Positions 1-8,142 of a stretch of 64,000 nucleotides of DNA are shown here, one piece after another (position 1 is the first letter of the stretch; each line of letters starts with the position of its first letter). The translations under genes and the position numbers were made by a program. The stretch comes from Rhodoglobus sp. (GTDB lineage Bacteria > Actinomycetota > Actinomycetes > Actinomycetales > Microbacteriaceae): the NCBI GenBank assembly GCA_025463605.1, contig JAODAV010000001.1, positions 310,001 to 374,000 on the forward strand, read 5' to 3'. The notes below the pieces were generated by a model, which saw only the letters and a program-made list of their open reading frames with translations, made no database searches and was not told where the DNA came from.

Positions 1-622
1 CACCCGCGACAACCTTCGCGGCGCCACGCAATTCGGGCCGAGTCGATGCGATGACTGCGGCATCGACCGAGTCGATGGATGCTGCGGGCTTACCGCTTGC
101 GGTCACGTCGATCTTCCGCACGTCCGGCGCGGCGGCTTCAGCGCGGGCGTTGATCGCGCCCTGGCGCATCGTGATGATGGGTACACCGAAGGTGACGGCC
201 GAGGTAACACTGTAGGCACCGCCGTAGACGAGGTGGTGGGCGACAACGCCCTCGTCGTCGCGCGAAACTCCGATGGCGTCCACCGCGAGCCCTGACCGTG
301 TACGCACCGCTAGTCGGGCCGCAGCCTCTCGACCTTCCACGGAGTGGGCGACCAGCACTGCGTCAGGCCGCACAAGCTCGAGGGCGGCGGCGAGCGCGTC
401 AACGGTGGGAATGGTCAACCCATCACCGGGCTCAGCGACGAGCACCGTCGCGGCGCCAAGATTCGCGGCATCCTCGGCCAACTGCGCCGACCCCACTATG
501 AGCGCGATCGGCGTGCCGATGGTCCCGGCAGCGCCCAGTAATTCGGCGGCGCTATTCGCGAGCTTGCCGCTAGGGGTAGCGTCTAGGAGCACGAGGATCG
601 AGTCTGCTGAGAAGTCCGTCAT
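1..622 (-). CDS. etfA: Electron transfer flavoprotein alpha subunit, EtfA/FixB family (3' end beyond window)
   Basis: This is the N-terminal 207 residues of an ETF alpha subunit; the C-terminal FAD-binding domain lies left of the window. The ATG at 622 follows the etfB stop by nine bases, the usual etfB-etfA order. The visible part has the ETF alpha/beta fold pattern: an initial ILVLLDA strand, a VLVAHSVEGREAAARLA helix region and a VYGGAYSVTSAVTFGVPIITMR segment. ETF accepts electrons from flavin dehydrogenases and passes them to ETF-quinone oxidoreductase. No acyl-CoA or similar dehydrogenase partner is visible, so it probably lies further left. Assignment is firm; the partner is inferred. 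Confidence 0.9.
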   Translation of the reverse strand, partial: MTDFSADSILVLLDATPSGKLANSAAELLGAAGTIGTPIALIVGSAQLAEDAANLGAATVLVAEPGDGLTIPTVDALAAALELVRPDAVLVAHSVEGREAAARLAVRTRSGLAVDAIGVSRDDEGVVAHHLVYGGAYSVTSAVTFGVPIITMRQGAINARAEAAAPDVRKIDVTASGKPAASIDSVDAAVIASTRPELRGAAKVVAG

Positions 623-631
623 CGTCACCTT

Positions 632-1408
632 CTATGCCAGCCTGTTCTCAAGCAGGAACACCGCGAGCTTCTCGCCGGCGTCGCCTTGGTCCGTAATCTT
701 GACGCCGGCTTTGCGCGCCGACTTCTCCGTGATGTCGATGATGATCGACCGTGCTCCGTCCGGACGCTCCGCGTCGACACCGAGGCCGGCGAGGGAGAGC
801 ATCTCAATTGGCTTCCTCTTGGCCGCCATGATGCCCTTGAAAGAGGGGAATCGCGCATCGGGCAAAGCCTCGGTGATCGAGATTACAGCGGGCAGCAACG
901 CTGAAATCGTCATCGTCGCGCTATCGGACGCCCGCGTTCCCGACACACGATGCTCGTCTATCTCCACAGTAGAGAGCGCTGTCGCGGCGGGGACTTCGAG
1001 CAGCTCGGCAAGCATTGCCGGTAGTACACCGCCAGAGCCGTCCGTCGACAGGTTGCCTGCAACGACGAGGTCGAAACCCTTCTTGCGCAGGGCGGAAGCC
1101 AGCACCTCCGCAGTAAGCCCAAGATCGGCGCCGAGCAGTGTTTCGTCGACGATGTGAACAGCAGATGCGGCGCCCATCGCCAGTCCCTTAGTCAAGGTCG
1201 CTATCGCTGTTGCCGGTGACATGGACATGACGACGACCTCGGTGTCGGGATGCTTGTCGGCGTAGGACAATGCCACTTCGAGCGCTCGCTCGCCGATTTC
1301 GTCAAGCACGTTTTCGCCGCCATCGCGTTTAGCGAGGCCCGTTTCGAGGCTGAGCTTGCGGTCGGCATAGGTATCCGGCACTTCCTTGACAAGTACCACG
1401 ATCTTCAT
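632..1408 (-). CDS. etfB: Electron transfer flavoprotein beta subunit, EtfB/FixA family
   Basis: A complete 258-residue ETF beta subunit of normal length. It starts MKIVVLVKEVPDT, the typical family N-terminus, and carries the ETF-beta signature around VVAGNLSTDGSGGVLPAMLAELL. The beta subunit binds AMP and docks the partner dehydrogenase. I chose the ATG at 1408, about ten bases after a GGGAGG ribosome site; a GTG at 1417 is too close to that site. A GTTGACAGTTTACA motif at 1451-1464 lies just upstream, so etfBA probably has its own promoter within the island regulon. Confidence 0.93.
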   Translation of the reverse strand: MKIVVLVKEVPDTYADRKLSLETGLAKRDGGENVLDEIGERALEVALSYADKHPDTEVVVMSMSPATAIATLTKGLAMGAASAVHIVDETLLGADLGLTAEVLASALRKKGFDLVVAGNLSTDGSGGVLPAMLAELLEVPAATALSTVEIDEHRVSGTRASDSATMTISALLPAVISITEALPDARFPSFKGIMAAKRKPIEMLSLAGLGVDAERPDGARSIIIDITEKSARKAGVKITDQGDAGEKLAVFLLENRLA

Positions 1409-1450
1409 CTGATCCACCCCTCCCGATGCGCATTGGCCATCTCGGCAATT

Positions 1451-1464
1451 GTTGACAGTTTACA
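1451..1464 (+). promoter_or_regulatory. Putative GntR operator, site A (etfBA promoter)
   Basis: GTTGACAGTTTACA lies about 45 bases upstream of the etfB start and overlaps the stop codon of the preceding MFS gene. It matches 11 of 14 positions of the site at 17119-17132 beside the GntR gene. Similar sites sit at 8065, 17176 and 19286. Regulator identity is inferred from proximity only. Confidence 0.5.
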
Positions 1465-2698
1465 GACTCTTGCCGACCACGTCGATGTCGCGATTCGGCC
1501 GAAGGAGGAAAACGAGAGCGATCGCTACAGCGGCAACGCCGCCCAGCAGCAAGGGAGTGCGGGCACCCCCGGGCCAGGTCGCCACGAGACCGGTCAGCGG
1601 AGCGCCGAGCACAGTGCTGCCCTGCCAAGCCACGAACCACAGCGCCATCACCCGTCCACGAAACTCCGGTGCTGCTCGAACTTGAAGAATCGTCTTCGCC
1701 GCACTGCTGAAGATGACCGCGAAAACTCCAGCGAACGCTAACGCCACGTATGCCGCCCACACCGCCGGCGATAAACCAACCGCGAAGGTTGCGGCTCCCC
1801 ACAGGAGCGACGCCCACGCCAGCTCACGAACCGTCGACAACGGACTGCGTGCGGCAAGAACAGAGCCAACCAAGGCGCCTGCGCCGAAGCAGGCCATCGC
1901 AGCTCCGAAGGCTGTTGAACCCAGATCGAATGTGCCGGTCATCAACAGCGGGATCGAAACGGGGTACTCCCAGGTGAACAGGCCAGTCACCACCACCATG
2001 AGCATCGGCGCCAGAAGCATTCGGTCGCGGGCGACGAGCCGGATGCCTTCCCGCACCTGGCCGCCGCCCCGGCCTTGCTCGCGTGATGTCGCCGTCATCT
2101 CAGAAACGCGCAGCGCGAGGACGGTAGCGAGGGAGAAAATTTGGCACGCAGCGTTCACCGCCATGCACATGCCCACACCGATTGTCGCGATGAGCACCCC
2201 GGCCAGAGCCGGTCCGAGCGCGCGGTTGAGATTGTTCGTGATCGAGTTGAGGGCCACTGCGTTGCCAACCAGCGGCAACGGGACAAGGGAGGGAATCATG
2301 CTCTGCCGCGCCGGAACGTCGAAGAGGTCCCAGAACCCCACCGCGGTGGTGAAGATCAGAAGTAACGCAAGGGTCTGGCTGCCAGACGCCGTCAGCACGA
2401 CAAAGACTAGCGAGAGCACGAACCCGAAGATCTGCGTGATCGTCATAACGGAGCGTTGCCCGCGCCGATCGACGATGAGCCCTGCCCACGGGCCGAAGAG
2501 CAGTGCGGGAACATATCGACACGCAATGGTCAGCCCGAGTACTAGGGGACTCTCACCAATCTGCAGCACGTACCACGACAGCGCCAGGTTCTGAACCCAT
2601 TTGCCGATGCTCGAGGCTGCCTGCCCCCAGAAGAAGAGCCGGTAGTTCCTTATCGAGAGTGACGCGAAGATTCCCCGGTAACGCGGGGAACCCATCAT
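1460..2698 (-). CDS. MFS transporter, EntS/MFS_3-like
   Basis: A 412-residue protein with about twelve hydrophobic segments and the family's central basic cytoplasmic loop (near residues 190-215, with SREQGRGGG). An early FFWGQAASSIGKWVQNLALSW stretch resembles the EntS-like exporter/permease subgroup. Its start overlaps the stop of the upstream ABC ATPase by four bases (ATGA), making it the last gene of the importer operon. It may export a pathway product or import a substrate; direction cannot be told from sequence. The family call is solid, the substrate unknown. Confidence 0.85.
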   Translation of the reverse strand: MMGSPRYRGIFASLSIRNYRLFFWGQAASSIGKWVQNLALSWYVLQIGESPLVLGLTIACRYVPALLFGPWAGLIVDRRGQRSVMTITQIFGFVLSLVFVVLTASGSQTLALLLIFTTAVGFWDLFDVPARQSMIPSLVPLPLVGNAVALNSITNNLNRALGPALAGVLIATIGVGMCMAVNAACQIFSLATVLALRVSEMTATSREQGRGGGQVREGIRLVARDRMLLAPMLMVVVTGLFTWEYPVSIPLLMTGTFDLGSTAFGAAMACFGAGALVGSVLAARSPLSTVRELAWASLLWGAATFAVGLSPAVWAAYVALAFAGVFAVIFSSAAKTILQVRAAPEFRGRVMALWFVAWQGSTVLGAPLTGLVATWPGGARTPLLLGGVAAVAIALVFLLRPNRDIDVVGKSL

Positions 2699-3537
2699 CT
2701 CAAGACGCCCGGCCCGCCGCCGTCAAGCGTAGGCACCGCGTCGAGCTGGCGAGTCATCAGTACCTTGGTGTAGTCATTGGTGGATTCGTTGGCAATGTAC
2801 GAGGGAGTGCCGCGGTCGACGACTTTGCCGGACTTCATGATCTCGACCCGTTGCGCTACAGCCAGAGCCAGCGTGAGGTCATGCGTGATGAACAGGCATG
2901 CGAACTTCAGCTCGTCTCGCAGGTCGAGCACGAGGTTCACGATCTGTGCCGACACCGAGACGTCGAGCGCTGACGTAATCTCGTCGGCAATGAAGAGAGA
3001 CGGCCGACCGGCGATCGCACGGGCAATTGCGACTCGCTGACGCTCGCCACCGGAGAGCTCCAACGGGTACTTGACGCGATACGACCGGGACAAGGCCACG
3101 CTGTCCAACAGCCTGTCGATCTCCGCTGAAATTTGTTTCCGACCCACCGTCTTCGTCACGCTCAGCATTTCGCCCAGCGCATCCTCGACGCGCATCCGCG
3201 GATTGAGGCTTGCATTGGGATTCTGGAAGACGATCCCCCGACGGCTGCGGAAACCGCGAAGTTCCCGCCGCGTCATGTCCGCCAAGTTCACACCCTTGTA
3301 GTGCACCGAACCTGCCGTCCAAGGTCGCAATCCGGCAATGGATCGGGCGAGGGTGGTCTTTCCGGAGCCGCTCTCCCCCACCAACGCCACGACTTCACCG
3401 GCGTGCAAATCGAGACTCACTCCATTGACGGCAAGCACCGGCCGATGTCCGAACCACCCTTGGCTGACCTTGAAAGTCACCTCCAGATCGTTGACGCTGA
3501 CCAGCGGATGGTTCGAGGCCGTTTTGTCAATCGTCAT
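2695..3537 (-). CDS. Oligopeptide/dipeptide-type ABC transporter ATPase (DppF/OppF-like)
   Basis: A nucleotide-binding subunit of a peptide/nickel-class importer. Visible motifs are Walker A GESGSGKTT, the Q-loop VFQNPNASLNPRM typical of Dpp/Opp ATPases, the signature LSGGERQR, Walker B LFIADEIT and the switch histidine in ITHD. Walker B ends in ADEITSALD rather than ADEPTSALD, a mild variation. I chose the ATG at 3537, two bases after the upstream stop with AGG in front; an ATG at 3552 would add MAGLE. It pairs with the ATPase encoded at 3540-4379 to form the usual heterodimer. The solute is probably not a peptide given the catabolic neighbours. Confidence 0.9.
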   Translation of the reverse strand: MTIDKTASNHPLVSVNDLEVTFKVSQGWFGHRPVLAVNGVSLDLHAGEVVALVGESGSGKTTLARSIAGLRPWTAGSVHYKGVNLADMTRRELRGFRSRRGIVFQNPNASLNPRMRVEDALGEMLSVTKTVGRKQISAEIDRLLDSVALSRSYRVKYPLELSGGERQRVAIARAIAGRPSLFIADEITSALDVSVSAQIVNLVLDLRDELKFACLFITHDLTLALAVAQRVEIMKSGKVVDRGTPSYIANESTNDYTKVLMTRQLDAVPTLDGGGPGVLR

Positions 3538-3539
3538 CT

Positions 3540-4379
3540 CTAGACCTGCCATTCTGCTGCGACGGTGACCAAACGTCCCGCATCGTCCATGTCTCGACGG
3601 CTCGCCCTTACCAGGCCGACGGTATAGGGATGCCGCGGGTTCTCAAGCACCTTCGACGTCTCTCCGGACTCGACGATGTTTCCCCGGTACATCACGATCA
3701 ACCTGTCGCAGAGAGACTCGACGACCCCGATGTCATGGCTGATCACGACAAGTCCAAGCCCGCGGTCGCGCTGCAACTGTCGGAGCAACCGAACGATCTG
3801 GCCCTCCGTCACCTTGTCCAGCGCCGCCGTGGGCTCGTCCGCCACGATGAATTGCGGGTTGCCGATCATGACCGTCGCGATGAGTGCCCGCTGCTGCAGA
3901 CCTCCAGACAGCTGGTGCGGGTAACTGTCCAGCTTGTCACGAGGGACCCCAAGGCTTTCCAGAACGTCGGCAGCGCGCTCGCGAGCGGCGCGGCGACTCA
4001 ACTTGCGGTCATGGGCTCGCGCTGTGTCAGCGATCTGCGTACCGACCTTGATCACCGGATTCAGGGCCGCCGCAGGGTCTTGGAAGATCTGGCCGATCCG
4101 TGTGCCACGCACCTTCTGCAGTTCGGTTTCCCTCATCGCGCTCAGGTCGAGGTCGCCGAAGCGAATCTTGCCCTCCCAGCGTGCAGTGCTGGGAAGCAGG
4201 CGCATGATGGCCGCTCCCAAAGTGGATTTCCCAGAACCGGTCTCGCCTAGAACACCGAGCGAGCTACCGGCTTCCAGCTCGAAATCTATTCCCCGTAATG
4301 CGGGGACGAATTGAACGGTGCCGTTTGCCTCTACCTGGTACTCGACCCTCAGCCCTTCAACGCTCAGGTGATGTGTCAC
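3540..4379 (-). CDS. Oligopeptide/dipeptide-type ABC transporter ATPase (DppD/OppD-like)
   Basis: The partner nucleotide-binding subunit, with Walker A GETGSGKST, Q-loop IFQDPAAALNPV, signature LSGGLQQRA, Walker B FIVADEPTAALD and switch ISHD. The C-terminal NPRHPYTVGLVRAS segment is the oligopeptide-ATPase tail. The frame is open further upstream, overlapping the permease, but a GTG at 4379 has AGGA at the right distance and gives a 279-residue protein starting just before the conserved LSVEGLRVEY strand. That is somewhat shorter than the usual 320-330 residues, mainly at the C-terminus. Confidence 0.88.
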   Translation of the reverse strand: MTHHLSVEGLRVEYQVEANGTVQFVPALRGIDFELEAGSSLGVLGETGSGKSTLGAAIMRLLPSTARWEGKIRFGDLDLSAMRETELQKVRGTRIGQIFQDPAAALNPVIKVGTQIADTARAHDRKLSRRAARERAADVLESLGVPRDKLDSYPHQLSGGLQQRALIATVMIGNPQFIVADEPTAALDKVTEGQIVRLLRQLQRDRGLGLVVISHDIGVVESLCDRLIVMYRGNIVESGETSKVLENPRHPYTVGLVRASRRDMDDAGRLVTVAAEWQV

Positions 4380-4416
4380 ACGATGTCCTGTTCTTCGGTC
4401 GCCACGAAAGTCTTCG

Positions 4417-5319
4417 TCACTCAGTGAGGTCATAGGCGTCGCGCAACGCGTCGCCGACAAAGCTGAACGCGATTGCAAGAAAGAGGAGTGCGAAGCCCGG
4501 CCAAAGCACAATTCCTGCATCCACCTGGAGGTACGCCTGTCCTTCGGAAATCATGTTTCCCCAACTCGCGTTGGGAGCCTCGACGCCGGCACCCAAGTAA
4601 CTCAGGGAAGCCTCAGACACGGCGACTTTCCCCATATTTCCGGCCGCGAGTACAGTCACCGGAAGCCACACATTCGGAAGTACATGCCGAAGGATGATCC
4701 GGATCGACGAATATCCCTGTGCTCGTACGGCCTGTACGTACTCGCGTTGCACGCACGAAAGGGTCTGAGCCCGGAACTGACGTCCCAACCTCGGCATGAT
4801 CGCAATTGCAATCGCGATCGACACGGTGAGAATCGAGGGGCCGATAGCCATAACGATCAATACGCCCAGCAGGATCATGGGGAAGGTCAGGATGACGTCG
4901 AAGATCCTGGAGAGGATCTCGTCTACCATGCCACCGAAGTATCCTGCGGTGATTCCGAGGACCATGGCCATCAGCATCCCGAGCGCGGTCGCGACGAACG
5001 ATACGAAGAGGGCGACACGTGCACCCTCGACGACGCGGGCGAAGACATCCCTGCCCAGCGGATCCGTTCCAGCGATCCCGCTGTCCGTTAGCGCGTCCAG
5101 GAGGTTGGTTCTGTTGGGGTCGAGAGTGAACAGCGGTCCGAACATGGCAACCAGCAGGAAAACGATGATGACGGCGAGCCCAATGACACCCGGTATGTTC
5201 TTGGCGAACCGCCTGCGACCGCCAGATAGAAACTTCTTGGTGGCAGCAGGCGACGCAGGCACATCGTGACCGTCGGCACCGTTCGGTTCGCTCGATCCCG
5301 CTGACGTCATACTCGTCAC
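4417..5319 (-). CDS. Oligopeptide-type ABC transporter permease (DppC-like)
   Basis: A 300-residue permease with a polar N-terminal tail of about 40 residues, a first membrane segment (IPGVIGLAVIIVFLLVAMFGP), a TDPLGRDVFARVVEGAR motif typical of DppC/OppC, and an ATPase-docking loop including REYVQAVRAQGYSS. The GTG start at 5319 has GAGAGG seven bases upstream, and the gene follows dppB by three bases. It should form the membrane channel with the DppB-like subunit. Confidence 0.9.
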   Translation of the reverse strand: MTSMTSAGSSEPNGADGHDVPASPAATKKFLSGGRRRFAKNIPGVIGLAVIIVFLLVAMFGPLFTLDPNRTNLLDALTDSGIAGTDPLGRDVFARVVEGARVALFVSFVATALGMLMAMVLGITAGYFGGMVDEILSRIFDVILTFPMILLGVLIVMAIGPSILTVSIAIAIAIMPRLGRQFRAQTLSCVQREYVQAVRAQGYSSIRIILRHVLPNVWLPVTVLAAGNMGKVAVSEASLSYLGAGVEAPNASWGNMISEGQAYLQVDAGIVLWPGFALLFLAIAFSFVGDALRDAYDLTE

Positions 5320-5322
5320 GGC

Positions 5323-6249
5323 TCAACCTCTCAATCTGGGGTCGATTACGCCGTACAGTAGGTCGACGATCAGGTTTGCGGCGACTGCATAGATGAGAAG
5401 GAACAGCACGGTACCCGACACCAAGGGGAAGTCGTTCCACCGAATACCGATGTACAGCAAATTGCCGATGCCGGGCCATCCGAACACGATCTCCACGAGT
5501 ATCAGAGCACCCGCGAGCTCAGTGAGGGTGGTGCCGAAGTCGGTCACGGCAGGGATCAGTCCCGGGCGCACACCGTTCTTCATCAGTACGTAGCGGCGTG
5601 ACATGCCCCGAGCGCGTGCGGCCTTGGCGTGTTCTGAACTCAACTCATCGAGGATGGAGGCTCGCAGTACGCGAGTGGTCGTGCCCGCTTCACGGAAGCC
5701 GAGCACCAGGGCGGGCAGGATGAGGTGATGCAGATCCGGCGGATCGCCCCTCCCCGAAACCGGGAACCAGCCCAGCTGGAGGCCAAAGAAAAGAATTGCG
5801 AGGAGACCGAGGAAGAAGGGCGGCGATGAGATGCCTACGACAACGAGGGCGCGGCTCACGACATCGAACGCGCTCCCGCGGTAGCGAGCTGCCAGAACGC
5901 CTACGGGAAACGCAATGAGTACCGCCACCACCGCGGCGGCACCAAAGAGCGCCAGCGTTGCCGGTATCGCATCTGCGATGAGCTGTGAGACGGGGAGCTG
6001 ATAGCGAATCGAGACCCCCAGGTCGCCCTGAAACAGCCGACCCAGGTAGGCCCAGAACTGCACCCAGACCGGCTGGTCGAGGCCGAGTTTGGCCTCGACA
6101 GCGGCACGCAGTTCCGGCGTTGGGCTGTCTCCGACGATGAGGCGGACCACATCGGTGGGCAACACCTGCGAGGTCACGAAGAGCGCGATGGCGACGCCCA
6201 GAAGAACGAACGGCAACGTGTACACGCGCCGAATGACCTGCCGGAACAT
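5323..6249 (-). CDS. Oligopeptide-type ABC transporter permease (DppB-like)
   Basis: A 308-residue permease starting MFRQVIRRVYTLPFVLLGVA, the usual DppB N-terminal membrane segment. It includes LGLDQPVWVQFWAYLGRLFQGDLG, a conserved periplasmic region of the family, and a docking loop SEHAKAARARGMSRRYV. The ATG has GGAAGG six bases upstream. It is the first membrane gene after the solute-binding protein, from which it is separated by 110 bases holding a hairpin. Confidence 0.91.
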   Translation of the reverse strand: MFRQVIRRVYTLPFVLLGVAIALFVTSQVLPTDVVRLIVGDSPTPELRAAVEAKLGLDQPVWVQFWAYLGRLFQGDLGVSIRYQLPVSQLIADAIPATLALFGAAAVVAVLIAFPVGVLAARYRGSAFDVVSRALVVVGISSPPFFLGLLAILFFGLQLGWFPVSGRGDPPDLHHLILPALVLGFREAGTTTRVLRASILDELSSEHAKAARARGMSRRYVLMKNGVRPGLIPAVTDFGTTLTELAGALILVEIVFGWPGIGNLLYIGIRWNDFPLVSGTVLFLLIYAVAANLIVDLLYGVIDPRLRG

Positions 6250-6311
6250 AGGCGACCTTCCCTACGCTGCTCATCAGCGCTGTCGTTGGTTTGCTACTGA
6301 ACGAAAGTGGC

Positions 6312-6345
6312 GTGCCTGGGCCCCGATTTCCCGGGACCCAGGCAC
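6312..6345 (-). terminator. Intercistronic hairpin between binding protein and permease genes
   Basis: Two 14-base arms (6312-6325 and 6332-6345) pair with one G-U position around a six-base loop. No clear T-run follows. It sits between the abundant binding protein and the permease gene, where such hairpins commonly attenuate transcription or protect the upstream message. Confidence 0.5.
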
Positions 6346-6359
6346 CGGCTAAGGCCGGT

Positions 6360-7946
6360 TCACTCCGTTGTGACCACTCCGATGTCGTTGTGGAGGATCC
6401 CGTACCACGTGGTGGGCGATAGCTTGAAGCCCTTCACGCGGTCGTTCATCGCGAAGTAGACGGTATCCATGTAACCGGGAATGACTGCCACATCCTCGAG
6501 GACGATCCGTTGAGCGATCGATTGGGCGATCTCGACATACTCATCCGGATCCCCGGCTGCTCGCAAGTCGTTGATCATGTCCTGCAAGCCAGGATCCTGC
6601 AGCGTGTAGGTATCGGTGGGCGGCGACGCCAAGTCGATCCCCCAACGCTGTTGGTACATGACCGCGGCGTTCGCCCGACCGCTCGTGCGCCAGAACAGCA
6701 TGTCCCATTCGTAAGCAGTCACCTCAGGCGTCATGGCCGACGAGTCGAGGCAGGTCAACTGAGCGTCGTATCCCAGTTCGTTGAGGTTGGACTGAACGAC
6801 CGTGGCCCATTCGCACATCAGTGGCCGGTCTCTTAGGGCCAGCAACTTGATTGGGTCGCCTTCATTGATGCCGCCCTCGGCGAGCAGGCGCTTGCCTTCA
6901 GCCTCGTCATACGGGATGTGCCGCAGGTCCGGATCGAAGCCTTCCATCCATGACGGGATTGGCTGCGTCGCGAGCACGCCGAAGTCGCCGATGAGTGCCG
7001 GAATGATCTCCTCGGCATTCATCAGGTGCGCCAGGCCAAGACGGACACTCTCTCCGTCACCGTAGCCACCTCGTCGGTCCTTCTCGAAGTTGAAGTATGC
7101 CTGATAGAAGGTGCTTCCCTCCACAGAAACCAAGGAAATATTGGGATCGGCTTCGAGCGTCGCAAGCGACTGCTGCGGAACATAGTTCGCGATCATGTCG
7201 ACCGCTCCCTGCTGAAGATCGATGACCGCGGCTTGCGCCTCCGGGATGGCTCGGAACGTGACGTCCGTGAGCCCCGGGGTGCCACGCCAGTAGTCCGCGT
7301 TGGCAGTGAATTTCACCGACGAACCGACTTCGCGCGAGGCCCATACATACGGGCCCGTGCCGACGGGAATCTCCTCGGGGGCAAGCAGGTCGCTAGCACG
7401 GGCATCAAGATCCGCGAAGTAGATGGTGTCTTGAAGCGCGTTATCCCACGTGGCGTCAGCCTCCTTGAGCTTGAAGACCACTTCGAAGTCTCCTGTGGCT
7501 TCGACTGATTCAACATTCTCGAGGTCAGCGGCATATCCCGATGCGTTGTCTGGGTTGACCATCGCCTCGAGGTTGGCGATGACATCTGCAGAAGTGAAGT
7601 CCTTGCCGTTCGAGAATTTCACGCCCTCGCGCAGCTTGATTGTCCACGTCAACAGGTCATCGCTCGCGACCGCCTCAGTTGCGAGCGCCGGCGCGTTGCC
7701 GCCCTCCTCGTCAGTAGTGAACAGTGGCTCGTAGACGGTGGAACCGAGCATCAGCCGGTCCGTGGTGGTCCCGCGCATGAGGAGGTTATCTGGAGATCGG
7801 ACGTCCTCTTGGATCGCGATGGTGATCTTGCCTGCGTTCTCGCTCGGCGCAGAGTTCTCATCGGATCCTCCTCCTGCGCACGCCCCCAGTAGGAGCACAG
7901 CAGCAGTGGCTATCGCCGCCGCACTCAGAAAGCCTCGTTGCCTCAT
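6360..7946 (-). CDS. ABC transporter substrate-binding lipoprotein, family 5 (DppA/OppA-like)
   Basis: A 528-residue extracellular receptor. The N-terminus is a lipoprotein signal: MRQRGF, a hydrophobic stretch and an LLLGAC lipobox, followed by a Gly/Ser-rich linker. The body shows family-5 hallmarks such as VYEPLFTTDEEGG, TWTIKLREGVKFSNGKDFTSADV and GTGPYVW. The ATG has GGAAGG about eight bases upstream. It heads the operon of importer, MFS and probably shares a divergent control region with the MmgE/PrpD gene. Family-5 receptors bind peptides but also nickel chelates, opines and other organic anions, so the ligand is open. Confidence 0.92.
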   Translation of the reverse strand: MRQRGFLSAAAIATAAVLLLGACAGGGSDENSAPSENAGKITIAIQEDVRSPDNLLMRGTTTDRLMLGSTVYEPLFTTDEEGGNAPALATEAVASDDLLTWTIKLREGVKFSNGKDFTSADVIANLEAMVNPDNASGYAADLENVESVEATGDFEVVFKLKEADATWDNALQDTIYFADLDARASDLLAPEEIPVGTGPYVWASREVGSSVKFTANADYWRGTPGLTDVTFRAIPEAQAAVIDLQQGAVDMIANYVPQQSLATLEADPNISLVSVEGSTFYQAYFNFEKDRRGGYGDGESVRLGLAHLMNAEEIIPALIGDFGVLATQPIPSWMEGFDPDLRHIPYDEAEGKRLLAEGGINEGDPIKLLALRDRPLMCEWATVVQSNLNELGYDAQLTCLDSSAMTPEVTAYEWDMLFWRTSGRANAAVMYQQRWGIDLASPPTDTYTLQDPGLQDMINDLRAAGDPDEYVEIAQSIAQRIVLEDVAVIPGYMDTVYFAMNDRVKGFKLSPTTWYGILHNDIGVVTTE

Positions 7947-8064
7947 TGCTTCAGCCCTTCCTCAAATGTAATCGCGGAACGAGTGCCGAAGCTCGGCTTC
8001 GCTGCGCTGCGATCAGCGATCGTCGTTGATCGATTGGTCAAAGCTTGGCCATGTTCGTGTTGAT

Positions 8065-8078
8065 TGTCAACAGTTGAC
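8065..8078 (-). promoter_or_regulatory. Putative GntR operator, site B (divergent importer / MmgE promoters)
   Basis: On the minus strand this reads GTCAACTGTTGACA, matching 13 of 14 positions of site C near the GntR gene. Its core GTCAAC-A-GTTGAC (8066-8078) is a perfect inverted repeat. It lies between the divergent starts at 7946 and 8143, well placed to control both. Confidence 0.55.
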
Positions 8079-8142
8079 GCTACCAACAGCGCCGCCTAGG
8101 CTGGGCCCGTTCCGGAAGGTCCTCGAATCGAAGGTGATGCGC

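Noticed and set aside
8026-8142. Upstream extension of the first MmgE/PrpD gene
   Set aside because: The extension contains the operator-like palindrome, lacks family similarity and has no ribosome site; the start at 8143 is better.
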